From contig JAKLJG010000007.1 in assembly GCA_023151255.1 (NCBI GenBank), positions 1 to 64,000 of the forward strand: a stretch of DNA of 64,000 nt, read 5' to 3'. Shown piece after piece: positions 1 to 8,724 of the stretch. Position numbers and translations under genes: made by a program. Under the pieces are notes generated by a model. It was given only the letters and a program-made list of their open reading frames with translations. It made no database searches and was not told where the DNA came from. Source of the DNA: Cyclobacteriaceae bacterium (GTDB lineage Bacteria > Bacteroidota > Bacteroidia > Cytophagales > Cyclobacteriaceae). Within the stretch, counting starts at the first letter, position 1, and every line of letters begins with the position of its first letter.

Positions 1-1
1 T

Positions 2-2692
2 GTAACGGTAACTGATGTCTCAACAAACAATCCACCGCCCGACAATAATTTCTGCTATAATGACGCTGACCTGATTATACTTGGAAATCAGCCACCCAGC
101 AGCACTTATAAATATGAAATTGACTACCTGACTTTGGGTCATGTAGAAACTATAAACTCACACACTTTCACATTTGATCCAAGTTTTTACTTTGACGATG
201 CCGTAGCACGAGGAGCAAGCAACACCAGTGACGCAACTTTTAGAGTTACCTACATTGTAACAGACGCAGTCATTGGGTGTACTGCCTCTACATCATTCAT
301 TTTTGCTGTTTCTCCTTTAGCTGAGATCACAATCAGCGGAATAAATGACGGAGACATCTTCTGTTCTAATCTCCAGCCTTTTCCAATTACATTTGCCCCT
401 ATAAATGGTGTTCTGCGAATAAATGGTACACCCACGCCATTAAATCCAGTAACGAGCAGCATCAGTTCAGTTCAACTTCCTGTAAATAACAACGTAACGA
501 TAAGTTATGAATATTTTTCAGGGGTTTCCCAGTGCGTTACTACTAAAACCTATACAATCAGCCAGGTAGATGCTCCAAAGGCAACATTTACAACTACTCC
601 GATTTGTGATGGCGACCCGGCCACTTATTCAGCCGGACCTGATCCTGATAACTATTCTTGGAAATGGGTCCTTGGTGACTCCATACGATCAGGAACAACA
701 ACTGAAACCATTAACCATGTTTTTCCCGGTCTTGCAGGAGCTACTCAGACCTCTTATCTAATACGACTCATTGTAACAAATAGCCCCAGCGCTCTTAAAG
801 TTTGTCGTGATAGTACTGAGGCCATTCAGGTAATTGGAGCTTATCCTCGTGTAGACTTTGACTATTCTAATGTTTGTAAAGGCGATTTCACAAAATTTTC
901 CATCAGTTCCAACATACCCATTGCGTCCGCTCAATGGGATTTTGGTGATAGTTTTACCTTACCGAACAATCCATTAAACAACAATATTCCTGGTGGAACA
1001 CATGGCGGGCAAACTATTGCAACATATGGATCGCCCGAACATCGTTACTCAATAGCTAACTCCCGGTACCTGGTGCAGCTAATTGGCCGCACTGCAACAA
1101 ACGTTGGAGCATGCCCCGACACCATACTACACCAAGTTGGTATTCTTGAAAGACTTAAACCGAATATTACCTATCCCTATAAAATGGATTCCATTCCGGG
1201 TGGTTTATGGATTGAGGAAGATCGCTCCAATGCATCAACTTGGTCATTCGCCACACCAACAGGTAAAACAGTAATGACCAATACCCTAGGTAATGTCTGG
1301 ATAACTAATCCTTCAGCCAATTATAAGGAGTCCGACAATTCTTACGTGAATAGTCCTTGTTTTAACTTATCGGCATTTACTAAACCTGTATTTTCCATGC
1401 AATACTGGACTAACACCGACCTGGGTAAAGACGGTGCGTTACTTCAATCTTCGATTGATGGGGGCGCAACGTGGCAAGTAGTTGGAACTACAACCTCTGG
1501 GATTAACTGGTATCAAAACCAAACTATCTCTTCAGCACCAGGCGGTTTTAATCAATATGGGTGGACAGGAAGAGCTCAACAGGATTGGTTGACGGCAAAA
1601 AACTCCATCGATGCGCTGGCTGGTAACAACAACGTACGTTTTAGAATTGCTTTTTCAAGTGATGAGCGTGATGAATTTGATGGCTTTGCCTTCAATAATG
1701 TTACTATTGAAGAACGTAACCGGATAATGCTGGTTGAACATTTCAGCAATAGCGATGTCGACAATCCGCTTATTCCAGCAAGTAATAATAATTACAATTC
1801 TCATTTACCCCTAAATGACGCTGAGGTTGTTAAAATTCAATACCATGCAAGCTTCCCCGATGCCGATGTTATAAATGCGGCCAACCCTTCCGATCATAAT
1901 GCCCGAATAGCTTATTACGGGGTAACGAATCAAACCGTTCCGATCGGTTTCATAGATGGCGCACGCGATCTCACTGCTCCATTTGGATTTGCCTTACCTG
2001 CCAATCCTAATAACGGATGGTGGAATGACTTTAAACTAAAACGATCATTAACTTCTTCACCTTATTCGCTTTCAGTTAAAACACTTCCGCTGCCAGGAAC
2101 GGATTCCTTAAGAGTGAATGTTGTTTTTTCAAAAATCGGCACTGTCCAAGGGAATAAAGCCACCTTGCTCGTTGCCGTAATTGAAAAGAATGTTTCAGGA
2201 AACCAGCATGTGCTTCGTAAATTTTTGCCTACACCTGCCGGTACACTGATTGACCAGGTCACTTCAGATTCTCTTGTATTTGATTGGCGACCGGTTGGGA
2301 TAACTAACCTGAATGATATTGCTATTATTGCTTTTATTCAGGACATGACTACGAAAGAAGTTCATCAGGCAACAATTGACATTGCGCCAACCTTTATACC
2401 CAGTGGAGTAATTACTGTTATCGAAGATCCGGCCTTTGCCGAAAAGATTGACGTGTACCCTAACCCGGCCAGCCATGAACTGAACATTCTGCTTCCCGAA
2501 CCGGCACACATAACTACACCAATTGTACTGGTTGATGCGCATGGCCGCAACCTGGTTGAACAAGAGTTTAAACCCGGCCAGCAACTGAAGACCATTAACA
2601 CCAGCCAACTGGCCGCTGGCCTTTACATACTGCAGATAAAATCGCAACAGGGCACAGCAAGGAAGAAGGTGATGATTGTGCATGGAAGGTAG
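2..2692 (+). CDS. T9SS-secreted PKD-domain surface protein, 5' partial
   Basis: The reading frame is open from base 2, so the ORF-track start (TTG at 134) is an artefact and the true start lies left of the window. The C-terminal ~80 residues form a type A T9SS sorting domain: a YPNPAS motif, a beta-rich segment and the ending GLYILQI followed by basic residues. This predicts export across the outer membrane and surface attachment. Upstream are PKD-like repeats with WDFGD and WKWVLGD motifs, typical of immunoglobulin-fold adhesins. Between them, a region containing VEHFSN and later VPIGFIDG resembles Omp28/thioredoxin-like domains of other T9SS cargo but lacks the CxxC pair. No catalytic domain is recognisable. 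A role in adhesion or in an extracellular matrix is inference. The call of a T9SS substrate is firm; the function is unknown. Confidence 0.85.
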   Translation, partial: VTVTDVSTNNPPPDNNFCYNDADLIILGNQPPSSTYKYEIDYLTLGHVETINSHTFTFDPSFYFDDAVARGASNTSDATFRVTYIVTDAVIGCTASTSFIFAVSPLAEITISGINDGDIFCSNLQPFPITFAPINGVLRINGTPTPLNPVTSSISSVQLPVNNNVTISYEYFSGVSQCVTTKTYTISQVDAPKATFTTTPICDGDPATYSAGPDPDNYSWKWVLGDSIRSGTTTETINHVFPGLAGATQTSYLIRLIVTNSPSALKVCRDSTEAIQVIGAYPRVDFDYSNVCKGDFTKFSISSNIPIASAQWDFGDSFTLPNNPLNNNIPGGTHGGQTIATYGSPEHRYSIANSRYLVQLIGRTATNVGACPDTILHQVGILERLKPNITYPYKMDSIPGGLWIEEDRSNASTWSFATPTGKTVMTNTLGNVWITNPSANYKESDNSYVNSPCFNLSAFTKPVFSMQYWTNTDLGKDGALLQSSIDGGATWQVVGTTTSGINWYQNQTISSAPGGFNQYGWTGRAQQDWLTAKNSIDALAGNNNVRFRIAFSSDERDEFDGFAFNNVTIEERNRIMLVEHFSNSDVDNPLIPASNNNYNSHLPLNDAEVVKIQYHASFPDADVINAANPSDHNARIAYYGVTNQTVPIGFIDGARDLTAPFGFALPANPNNGWWNDFKLKRSLTSSPYSLSVKTLPLPGTDSLRVNVVFSKIGTVQGNKATLLVAVIEKNVSGNQHVLRKFLPTPAGTLIDQVTSDSLVFDWRPVGITNLNDIAIIAFIQDMTTKEVHQATIDIAPTFIPSGVITVIEDPAFAEKIDVYPNPASHELNILLPEPAHITTPIVLVDAHGRNLVEQEFKPGQQLKTINTSQLAAGLYILQIKSQQGTARKKVMIVHGR

Positions 2693-2846
2693 GTACTATG
2701 CAGAAACCGAAGTTTTGATTTTTTAAAGGATAACTGAGGTAATTTAAAAATGGAGCCCAAACCATAAAGGTTAGCTGGTACACATTTTGACAGGAATGGG
2801 AATTTTAAATTATTAACAATCAACCACTTAAAAGAACCTTAAACCG

Positions 2847-2877
2847 TTGCGCGATTGCCTGCCTTCGCCTATTTTTA
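2847..2877 (+). promoter_or_regulatory. Possible Bacteroidota -33/-7 promoter for terC
   Basis: TTG at 2847-2849 is followed after 20 nt by TATTTTTA at 2870-2877, one base off the TAnnTTTG consensus. Transcription would begin about 13 nt before the TerC start codon. The rest of the 204-base gap between the T9SS gene and terC shows no ORF, tRNA or clear terminator. Confidence 0.35.
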
Positions 2878-2896
2878 GAGCTCAAACAACCCCTCA

Positions 2897-3706
2897 ATGG
2901 AAATCTTTCTCCATGCCGAAACCTGGCTGGCCCTGCTAACGCTTACCTTTTTTGAGGTTGTTCTTGGTATTGACAACATCATTTTTATTTCCATCATCTC
3001 CAACAGGCTGCCGGTTGAGATACGCGCCCGCACCCGCAACATGGGCCTGATGCTGGCTATGATTGTGCGCATTGTGCTGCTGCTGGGCATTACCTGGGTC
3101 ATCACTTTTACCGAACCGCTTTTTACCGTAGGTGACATTATACCGGCATTCCTGCACAAATACGTTAACGTTGAACACGGTTTTAGTGGTCGCGACCTCA
3201 TACTTGGTTTTGGCGGCTTATTTCTGATTGCCAAAAGTACCCGCGAAATAAACCACGAAATGGAGGGTGAGGATGAAGTAATCAATGTCGGTAAAGCCAA
3301 GGTAAACGTTACCGGCATCATCATCCAGATAATTCTCATCGACATTATTTTTTCATTCGATTCCATCCTCACAGCCGTTGGTTTAACCAACCAGGTGCTT
3401 ATCATGATCTTCGCAGTAATCATATCCATCGGCATTATGATGGTCTTCTCAGGAAAAATCAGCGACTTCATCAACCGCCACCCGTCCATGGAAGTGCTGG
3501 CGCTCGGCTTCCTGATCCTTATCGGCTTTATGCTGTTCCTCGAAGGATTGGAGTACGAAATTCCGAAAGGGTACATCTACTTTGCCGTGGCCTTTTCGTT
3601 GCTTATCGAAATGGTAAACATACGCGTACGCGGACGAAGGGATAAGAAACGCAAAAAAGAGGAAGAGGAGGAGAAACTGGCAACGGCCGAAGAATCAGCC
3701 GGGTAA
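2897..3706 (+). CDS. TerC/Alx family integral membrane protein
   Basis: 269 residues, mostly hydrophobic, with about seven predicted membrane segments. It carries the two TerC-family acidic membrane motifs: EVVLGIDN in the first segment (residues 20-27) and a matching IDIIFSFDS near residue 150. TerC/Alx proteins are linked to tellurite resistance, manganese export and protection of metalloproteins during secretion, so metal export is the most likely role. The C-terminus is a highly charged, probably cytoplasmic tail of Lys/Arg followed by a run of Glu. The ATG at 2897 fits the start of the first membrane segment. It is a single-gene unit; the next gene starts 37 nt downstream on the same strand and could be cotranscribed. 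The substrate is not readable from sequence. Confidence 0.85.
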   Translation: MEIFLHAETWLALLTLTFFEVVLGIDNIIFISIISNRLPVEIRARTRNMGLMLAMIVRIVLLLGITWVITFTEPLFTVGDIIPAFLHKYVNVEHGFSGRDLILGFGGLFLIAKSTREINHEMEGEDEVINVGKAKVNVTGIIIQIILIDIIFSFDSILTAVGLTNQVLIMIFAVIISIGIMMVFSGKISDFINRHPSMEVLALGFLILIGFMLFLEGLEYEIPKGYIYFAVAFSLLIEMVNIRVRGRRDKKRKKEEEEEKLATAEESAG

Positions 3707-3743
3707 GTCCTCAAACTAAAAAACAACAATCTATACTCGCCAA

Positions 3744-4682
3744 TTGAATTACGTCCCTCCCATCTTTCTTTTCAATGGACATCTCGAAACCATCTACCCT
3801 GCCATACTCCGTAACGTAAAACTGCAAACCTACCACCGCGAACGCATCAACACACCGGACGATGATTTTCTCGATCTTGACTGGCTAAAACGAGGCTCGG
3901 AAAAACTGGCCATCATCTCGCATGGGTTAGAAGGAAACACCAGCCGTGCCTATATAAAAGGAATGGCAAGAGCATTTTTCAACCATGGTTTTGATGTTTT
4001 GGCATGGAACTACCGCGGCTGCAGCGAAGAAATGAACCGGCAACTCCGGTTTTATCACAGCGGGGCAACCGATGACCTGGCGGTAGTAATCAATCATGCG
4101 GTTAACCAACAGTATAAAAGTATAAGTCTGATCGGTTTCAGCCTGGGTGGAAATCTTACGCTGAAATACATGGGCGAAACCAGGGAACATCCGGATGTGA
4201 TCCGGAACGCAGTTGTATTTTCCGTGCCATTAGACCTGCACACCAGTTGCCTTAAGATATCACAACCCTCCAACTGGATTTATGCCAATCGCTTCCTGGC
4301 AAGCCTGAAAGAGAAAGTTAAGCACAAAGCCCGGCTGATGCCGGAACTGGATACCCGCGGATTGAGCAAAATAAAAACATTGATGCAATTTGATGACGTT
4401 ATTACCGGGCCATTGCACGGATTCAGTAACGCCTTAGATTATTACACCCGGTGTAGCTCCATAAAATTTATACACAACATTAAAGTCTCTACTCTAATTA
4501 TCAATGCTCTAAACGATCCATTTTTAAGTCGTGAGTGTTTCCCGGTTGATGCATTGAAGCAACACCCATTCGTACAACTAATTACCCCGCAACGTGGCGG
4601 GCACGTAGGCTTCAGCGAATTTGGTTCAAATGGCTTATATTGGTCCGAACGGCAAGCCATTGCCTTTTTAACGCATGATTGA
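3744..4682 (+). CDS. YheT-family alpha/beta hydrolase
   Basis: 312 residues, the usual length for the YheT/ABHD1-3 family. The N-terminus has the family NGHLETIYPA motif. The nucleophile elbow GFSLGG places Ser133 as nucleophile; NALNDPF (about residue 253) supplies the acid and RGGHVGF (about 288) the catalytic His. There is no signal peptide, so it is probably cytoplasmic or membrane-peripheral. Family members are carboxylesterases or lipases of poorly known substrate. The start is a TTG at 3744; the family motif begins only ten residues in, so little can be missing. The last 8 bases overlap the SRAP gene, suggesting cotranscription and coupled translation. Confidence 0.85.
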   Translation: MNYVPPIFLFNGHLETIYPAILRNVKLQTYHRERINTPDDDFLDLDWLKRGSEKLAIISHGLEGNTSRAYIKGMARAFFNHGFDVLAWNYRGCSEEMNRQLRFYHSGATDDLAVVINHAVNQQYKSISLIGFSLGGNLTLKYMGETREHPDVIRNAVVFSVPLDLHTSCLKISQPSNWIYANRFLASLKEKVKHKARLMPELDTRGLSKIKTLMQFDDVITGPLHGFSNALDYYTRCSSIKFIHNIKVSTLIINALNDPFLSRECFPVDALKQHPFVQLITPQRGGHVGFSEFGSNGLYWSERQAIAFLTHD

Positions 4683-5370
4683 ACGCTACAGTTTATCCGC
4701 CCCGGCAACTACCCTGAGCCAACGATTTGCTGCCGATGTACCCGAATTTTATAAACCACGGTACAATGCCGGCCCAACCCAACTTCTGCCGGCAATAACC
4801 AATACATCGCCCCAAGGGCTTTCCGTGTTCTACTGGGGCCGGCCGCCCAAAGCAGCCGGTAACAAGCCATTGAGTGAACGGATTATAAACGTAAAACTTG
4901 AAAACCTGCTTGACCGACCGATGTTGCAAAAGGCCTTATTTAAAACCCGGTGCATCATCCCTGCCGATGGATTCTACGCGTGGAAAAAAATTGGTAAGAA
5001 ATCAATTGTACCTCACCGGTTTGTAACCGATCAACCGCTTTTCTCCATGGCCGGATTTTGGGAGGAATTTGAAGACGAAGATGGGAGCATGCTTCATACT
5101 TTTGCCCTTATTACAACAACAGCCAACGAACTGGTGGCCACCGTTACCGACCGGATGCCGGTTATCCTTACACCAGAAAGTGAAAAAATATGGCTGAGCA
5201 GAGAGGCTGATGAAATTGTTTTACTCAGTCAGTTGGTAACCTACCCGGCTGCCGCCATGAATCATTACACTGTTTCACCACGTATTCTTGACAGCCGAAT
5301 TGATGTCCCCTCCTTACTCACTCCCACACCTCCGGCCGACCAGCATGGAAATCTTACACTGTTTGATTAG
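4675..5370 (+). CDS. SRAP (YedK/HMCES) family protein lacking catalytic residues
   Basis: 231 residues with the SRAP fold signature: an RYS start, PRYNAGPTQLLP, YWGRPP, RCIIPADGF and DRMPVIL. Canonical members trap abasic sites in single-stranded DNA through a Cys at position 2 and use Asn, Glu and His residues. Here position 2 is Ile (MIERYS, not MCGRYS), the GFYEW Glu is Ala102, and the His of the IHDRMP motif is Thr158. Only the Asn (Asn72) remains. A stop codon (TAA at 4669-4671) lies two codons upstream of the ATG in frame, so no longer form with a Cys can be hidden. Aromatic and proline positions of the DNA-binding face look intact. It probably binds DNA without forming the crosslink, but that is inference. 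It overlaps the YheT gene by 8 bases. Confidence 0.85.
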   Translation: MIERYSLSAPATTLSQRFAADVPEFYKPRYNAGPTQLLPAITNTSPQGLSVFYWGRPPKAAGNKPLSERIINVKLENLLDRPMLQKALFKTRCIIPADGFYAWKKIGKKSIVPHRFVTDQPLFSMAGFWEEFEDEDGSMLHTFALITTTANELVATVTDRMPVILTPESEKIWLSREADEIVLLSQLVTYPAAAMNHYTVSPRILDSRIDVPSLLTPTPPADQHGNLTLFD

Positions 5371-5375
5371 CCATA

Positions 5376-6305
5376 CTAAAATCCATCACCTTCATCCTCC
5401 TTTTTGGCGGGCGGCTTCTGTTCTCCTTTTGTTTTGGCTGGCTTTTCTCTTTTACCAAAAAGGCCTTTCTTTTTCTTAGCAGGTGCCGCAGAACTCACTT
5501 CACCTTGTTGAACACTGTCAGGTGGTGGATTATCCAAATCTTTAAAATCCAAGTTATACTGGTCTTCTTCAGAAATAACCTTGGCTGGTTGAACATCCTC
5601 GGTAGTGGTTTTCTTTTTCTTCTTACCAAACAGGTTCGAGAAAAATCCGGCAATACCTTTCTTCTCCTTTTTGGCTTTTCCTGTAGTCTTTTGAGCTTCA
5701 GCTGACTGTTCTTTGGCCAAGCGCACATCGGGCAGTACCAGTACTTCGCGTAAGTACCACATGTAATTATCCTGTTCGGTATTAAATCCTACATTTTTAA
5801 TGTAGTATTTTGGTTTCTCAGAAACATATCTTCCTGCAACCGGATCATATTTCAGACTATCAGGGAAGTTATACTTCAATACCCGAACCTCGCGATCTTT
5901 GCTTATCACGTAAAATTCCGGCTGGGCGGGGGCACTATCGGCTGGTTCAGTATCCACAATAAAGGTGCTGTCAATTACCGAACGGGCTGCTTTTTCAAGA
6001 TCTTCTTTTGAGACTTCAGCATCCATGGTAAGCGAATCAGGCACAAGCGGCTTTACCGGTTTGGCCGGTACCGTTTTAATCTGATTCAGTTTCTTCTTGT
6101 ACGTTATTGGTTCGGCTACCAGGTACTTGTTTTTACTGGCCGTCAGGATTTTCGGGGTAGAGTCTTCATTGAAATAGCTGAACTTCTTGCGCAGTTCATT
6201 TTTGTCGTAGATGTACGCACTCTGGTAAGCAGGGCAAACCATCTTTTGGGTGCACGACCCCAACAGCATGGATAAAGCAACTACGACAATAAAAACCCTG
6301 GCCAT
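5376..6305 (-). CDS. Hypothetical Lys/Glu-rich lipoprotein
   Basis: 309 residues from the chosen ATG at 6305. The ORF track begins at 6320, but a -7 box at 6322-6329 would place the transcript start downstream of that codon. The N-terminus is a signal peptide ending in the lipobox LLGSC, so it is a lipoprotein, probably inner or outer membrane facing the periplasm. The middle has YIYDKNELRKKFS and FNTEQDNYMWYLRE segments that look like a conserved domain; the C-terminal third is a low-complexity, Lys/Pro-rich tail with repeated GLFGKR/LFGKKKKK-like tracts. I do not recognise the family. It converges on the SRAP gene with 5 nt between stops. Confidence 0.7.
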   Translation of the reverse strand: MARVFIVVVALSMLLGSCTQKMVCPAYQSAYIYDKNELRKKFSYFNEDSTPKILTASKNKYLVAEPITYKKKLNQIKTVPAKPVKPLVPDSLTMDAEVSKEDLEKAARSVIDSTFIVDTEPADSAPAQPEFYVISKDREVRVLKYNFPDSLKYDPVAGRYVSEKPKYYIKNVGFNTEQDNYMWYLREVLVLPDVRLAKEQSAEAQKTTGKAKKEKKGIAGFFSNLFGKKKKKTTTEDVQPAKVISEEDQYNLDFKDLDNPPPDSVQQGEVSSAAPAKKKKGLFGKREKPAKTKGEQKPPAKKEDEGDGF

Positions 6306-6321
6306 GATAGCGCTAAACAAA

Positions 6322-6329
6322 CAAAATTA
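6322..6329 (-). promoter_or_regulatory. -7 promoter element for the lipoprotein gene
   Basis: The minus strand reads TAATTTTG, an exact TAnnTTTG match, about 16 nt upstream of the chosen ATG. No good -33 element is visible at the expected spacing, so this rests on the -7 box and its position. The remaining bases up to 6431 hold only AT-rich short inverted repeats. Confidence 0.4.
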
Positions 6330-6431
6330 AGGATTTTAAGCAGAAGTAATCCCGTACCGGCCTTAATTGTAACCAATTGATAATCAATTTTTTCAATATA
6401 CAGGCCTAATTTATTACTTCTATTAGGTACG

Positions 6432-6668
6432 TCAGTACCCAACGATATAACGCTTTAAAATCACCAACAGGCATATCAGAAACATGATTATGGCGATTTT
6501 ATTAATGGTATGCATGGCCCGGATATTGAAGCCTCCCGGCCGGGTAGGATCTTTTTTCCGAAAGAAATAACCCAGCACCTCGCCAATCTGGAAAAACTCG
6601 CGCAAGCGGCTGCGGTTACTTTGCCCAACGGTGTGATTCTTCTCAGTATTCTGCGCTTCTTCTCTCAT
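6432..6668 (-). CDS. Small membrane protein, DUF6728-like
   Basis: 78 residues: a charged N-terminus, the segment FQIGEVLGYFFRKKDPTRPGGFN, and one membrane helix near the C-terminus (IAIIMFLICLLVILKRYI). This layout matches small Bacteroidota proteins assigned to DUF6728, recalled from memory. Its start codon overlaps the ispG stop by one base (TAATG on the minus strand), so the two are almost certainly cotranscribed and translationally coupled. The function is unknown. The tight coupling may reflect only transcription or a membrane role linked to isoprenoid synthesis; the sequence does not decide. Confidence 0.7.
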   Translation of the reverse strand: MREEAQNTEKNHTVGQSNRSRLREFFQIGEVLGYFFRKKDPTRPGGFNIRAMHTINKIAIIMFLICLLVILKRYIVGY

Positions 6669-8659
6669 TACACTAATTGCTCAATGGTTTCCGGATCGAT
6701 CCAATTGCCGTCTTCCTTTATCAGGTTAATTAATTCATCAACAGCCTGGGCTGAAGGTACATTTCGCTTTACAACTTCTTTACCGCGATACAACGTGATA
6801 CGTGCCGGTCCGGAACCTACATAACCATAGTCCGCATCGGCCATTTCACCAGGGCCATTAACAATGCAACCCATAATACCAATTTTAACCCCTTTCAAGT
6901 GATCAGTACGTTTGCGAATCATGGCCGTGGTACTTTGCAGGTCAAATAAGGTGCGGCCACAGGATGGGCAGGAAATGTACTCCGTCTTCGACATGCGGTT
7001 GCGAGTGGCTTGCAAAATTCCGAAAGCCGTTTTATTGCACAAATCAGCTTGTCGCAAATAGGCGTCTTTATCCGGGGTACCGACAACCGACAACATCAGG
7101 CCATCGCCAAAGCCATCAATAAATAATCCGCCTGCATCGGTGGCACTGTAAATGCGGAATTGATCTGTCTGTATTTTAGTAAATGCCCTTTGAATAATTA
7201 CCGGAATAGCAATATGCCTTTCTGTCAATTCAAAAAATATTCTCCGCAATTCAGCCATGGCGTGATCATTGGTGGAATAAATAACTCCAACGGCTGTTTT
7301 ATCTCCACGAATTTGCTCTAAAAGAGTTTCATTCAACTCATTAATTGAAAACCGAACAAAGTTTATGCTGGAATGCCGCTCACCAGCCTGCAGGTATTCT
7401 GCCGCGGTTAGAAGCGGGAGTTTATTCTCCTTATCATCAGTTGTAAGCCATACGGCATAATCACGTATTTCCTTCAGGCCGTTGGGCAACATAAACGAGA
7501 TAGGATTGCTGCCGGTGTACACATAATCGGCACCCTGGTCGTTCATTTTCCACTTATCCGGTTCTGGTAAGTAAAAATGGCCTATGCATCGCAGATCCTT
7601 ATAATCGGTTACGGGTATGGCGCTGAGATCGGCCACAACCCGGGGAACATGATGGGGACCACCAATATTTTCAACTTCATGGGTTATCCTGCGTGAATAA
7701 CTGAACGGATCAATCGGGTTATCTGAAATTTCAGGTATCGGTTGGTGATTTGTACGGCTTAAATACCGATCCACCATCATCTTCGCCACCGGTGCCTCAA
7801 ACTCCGGTTCTTCGGTTAATGAAACGCGTACGGTATCGCCCAGTCCGTCTTCAAGCAACGTGCCGATACCCACAGCCGATTTAATGCGGCCATCTTCGCC
7901 TTCACCTGCCTCGGTAACACCCAGGTGCAGCGGATAAGGCTTAAATCCTTCTTCATCAAGTTTATTCACCAGCAACCGGTACGCTTGCACCATCACCTGC
8001 GGGTTGCTGGCCTTCATCGACAGTACAATGTTGTAATAATTCAGGTCCTCGCAAATTCGAAGAAACTCCAGGGCCGATTCAACCATGCCAAGCGGGGTAT
8101 CGCCATACCGGCTCATGATCCGGTCGCTCAACGAGCCGTGGTTGGTACCAATGCGCATGGCCGTCCCGTATTCTTTACAAATCTTTACAAGCGGGGTAAA
8201 TTTTTCGCGAATCCGATCCAGTTCGGTCTGGTAGGCGGCTTCGGTGTAGTCGATCGTTTCGAAACGTTTTTTATCAGCATAGTTGCCGGGATTAATGCGG
8301 ACTTTTTCAACAATGCGTGCGGCCAGTTCAGCTGCATTCGGTGTGAAATGAATATCGGCTATTAAAGGCACATGGCAGCCTCTGCGCCTTAACTCGTTTT
8401 TTATTTCCTGCAGGTTCTGGGCCTCTTTAATACTGGGCGCGGTAATGCGTACATATTCGCAGCCTGCATTTACCATGCGGATAACCTGCTCTACCGAACC
8501 CATTGTATCCATCGTGTCCACTGTAGTCATCGACTGGATGCGGATGGGGTTATCAGCACCAAGCGGAACATCACCAATCTTTACCTCGATGGTTTTTCTG
8601 CGGCTGTAGCGTACCAGGCTGTTGCAATACTGGCGGGTGGCTGCTATAATGGAACTCAC
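6668..8659 (-). CDS. ispG: 4-hydroxy-3-methylbut-2-enyl-diphosphate synthase (IspG/GcpE)
   Basis: 663 residues, the long form found in Bacteroidota, Chlamydiae and plants, with a large insert between the TIM-barrel (about 10-290) and the C-terminal Fe-S domain. The enzyme converts MEcPP to HMBPP in the MEP isoprenoid pathway using a 4Fe-4S cluster. Cluster ligands are visible as Cys564 and Cys567 (CPSCGRTLFD) and Cys598 (GIMGCIVNGPGE), with the conserved Glu605. The N-terminal motif YCNSLVRYSRRKT and IRIQSMTT is standard. The start is GTG at 8659; no in-frame ATG precedes the conserved block. A -7 box (TAACTTTG) lies 17 nt upstream. It is the first gene of a two-gene operon with the small membrane protein. 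Confidence 0.97.
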   Translation of the reverse strand: MSSIIAATRQYCNSLVRYSRRKTIEVKIGDVPLGADNPIRIQSMTTVDTMDTMGSVEQVIRMVNAGCEYVRITAPSIKEAQNLQEIKNELRRRGCHVPLIADIHFTPNAAELAARIVEKVRINPGNYADKKRFETIDYTEAAYQTELDRIREKFTPLVKICKEYGTAMRIGTNHGSLSDRIMSRYGDTPLGMVESALEFLRICEDLNYYNIVLSMKASNPQVMVQAYRLLVNKLDEEGFKPYPLHLGVTEAGEGEDGRIKSAVGIGTLLEDGLGDTVRVSLTEEPEFEAPVAKMMVDRYLSRTNHQPIPEISDNPIDPFSYSRRITHEVENIGGPHHVPRVVADLSAIPVTDYKDLRCIGHFYLPEPDKWKMNDQGADYVYTGSNPISFMLPNGLKEIRDYAVWLTTDDKENKLPLLTAAEYLQAGERHSSINFVRFSINELNETLLEQIRGDKTAVGVIYSTNDHAMAELRRIFFELTERHIAIPVIIQRAFTKIQTDQFRIYSATDAGGLFIDGFGDGLMLSVVGTPDKDAYLRQADLCNKTAFGILQATRNRMSKTEYISCPSCGRTLFDLQSTTAMIRKRTDHLKGVKIGIMGCIVNGPGEMADADYGYVGSGPARITLYRGKEVVKRNVPSAQAVDELINLIKEDGNWIDPETIEQLV

Positions 8660-8675
8660 AAACTAAGGTTTACTG

Positions 8676-8683
8676 CAAAGTTA
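8676..8683 (-). promoter_or_regulatory. -7 promoter element for ispG
   Basis: The minus strand reads TAACTTTG, an exact TAnnTTTG match, 17 nt upstream of the ispG GTG. No -33 TTG is visible at 17-23 nt, so strength is uncertain. Confidence 0.4.
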
Positions 8684-8724
8684 ACCGTTATGCCGCTGAT
8701 TTGTTTTGGACAGGAGAAAGTAAT

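Noticed and set aside
134-136. TTG start for the T9SS protein in the ORF track
   Set aside because: The frame stays open to base 2 with plausible protein sequence, so this is only the first start-like codon inside a truncated gene.
2264-2683. 139-residue minus-strand ORF antisense to the T9SS C-terminal domain
   Set aside because: The plus-strand sorting domain is clearly real; the antisense reading shows no motif.
6405-6427. CCTAAT...ATTAGG inverted repeat after the small membrane gene
   Set aside because: The stem is only 6 bp, AT-rich and has no T-run on the transcribed strand, so a terminator call is not supported.
7925-8365. 146-residue plus-strand ORF antisense to ispG
   Set aside because: It lies wholly inside ispG, has no recognisable domain and is rich in residues expected from reverse reading; a shadow ORF.
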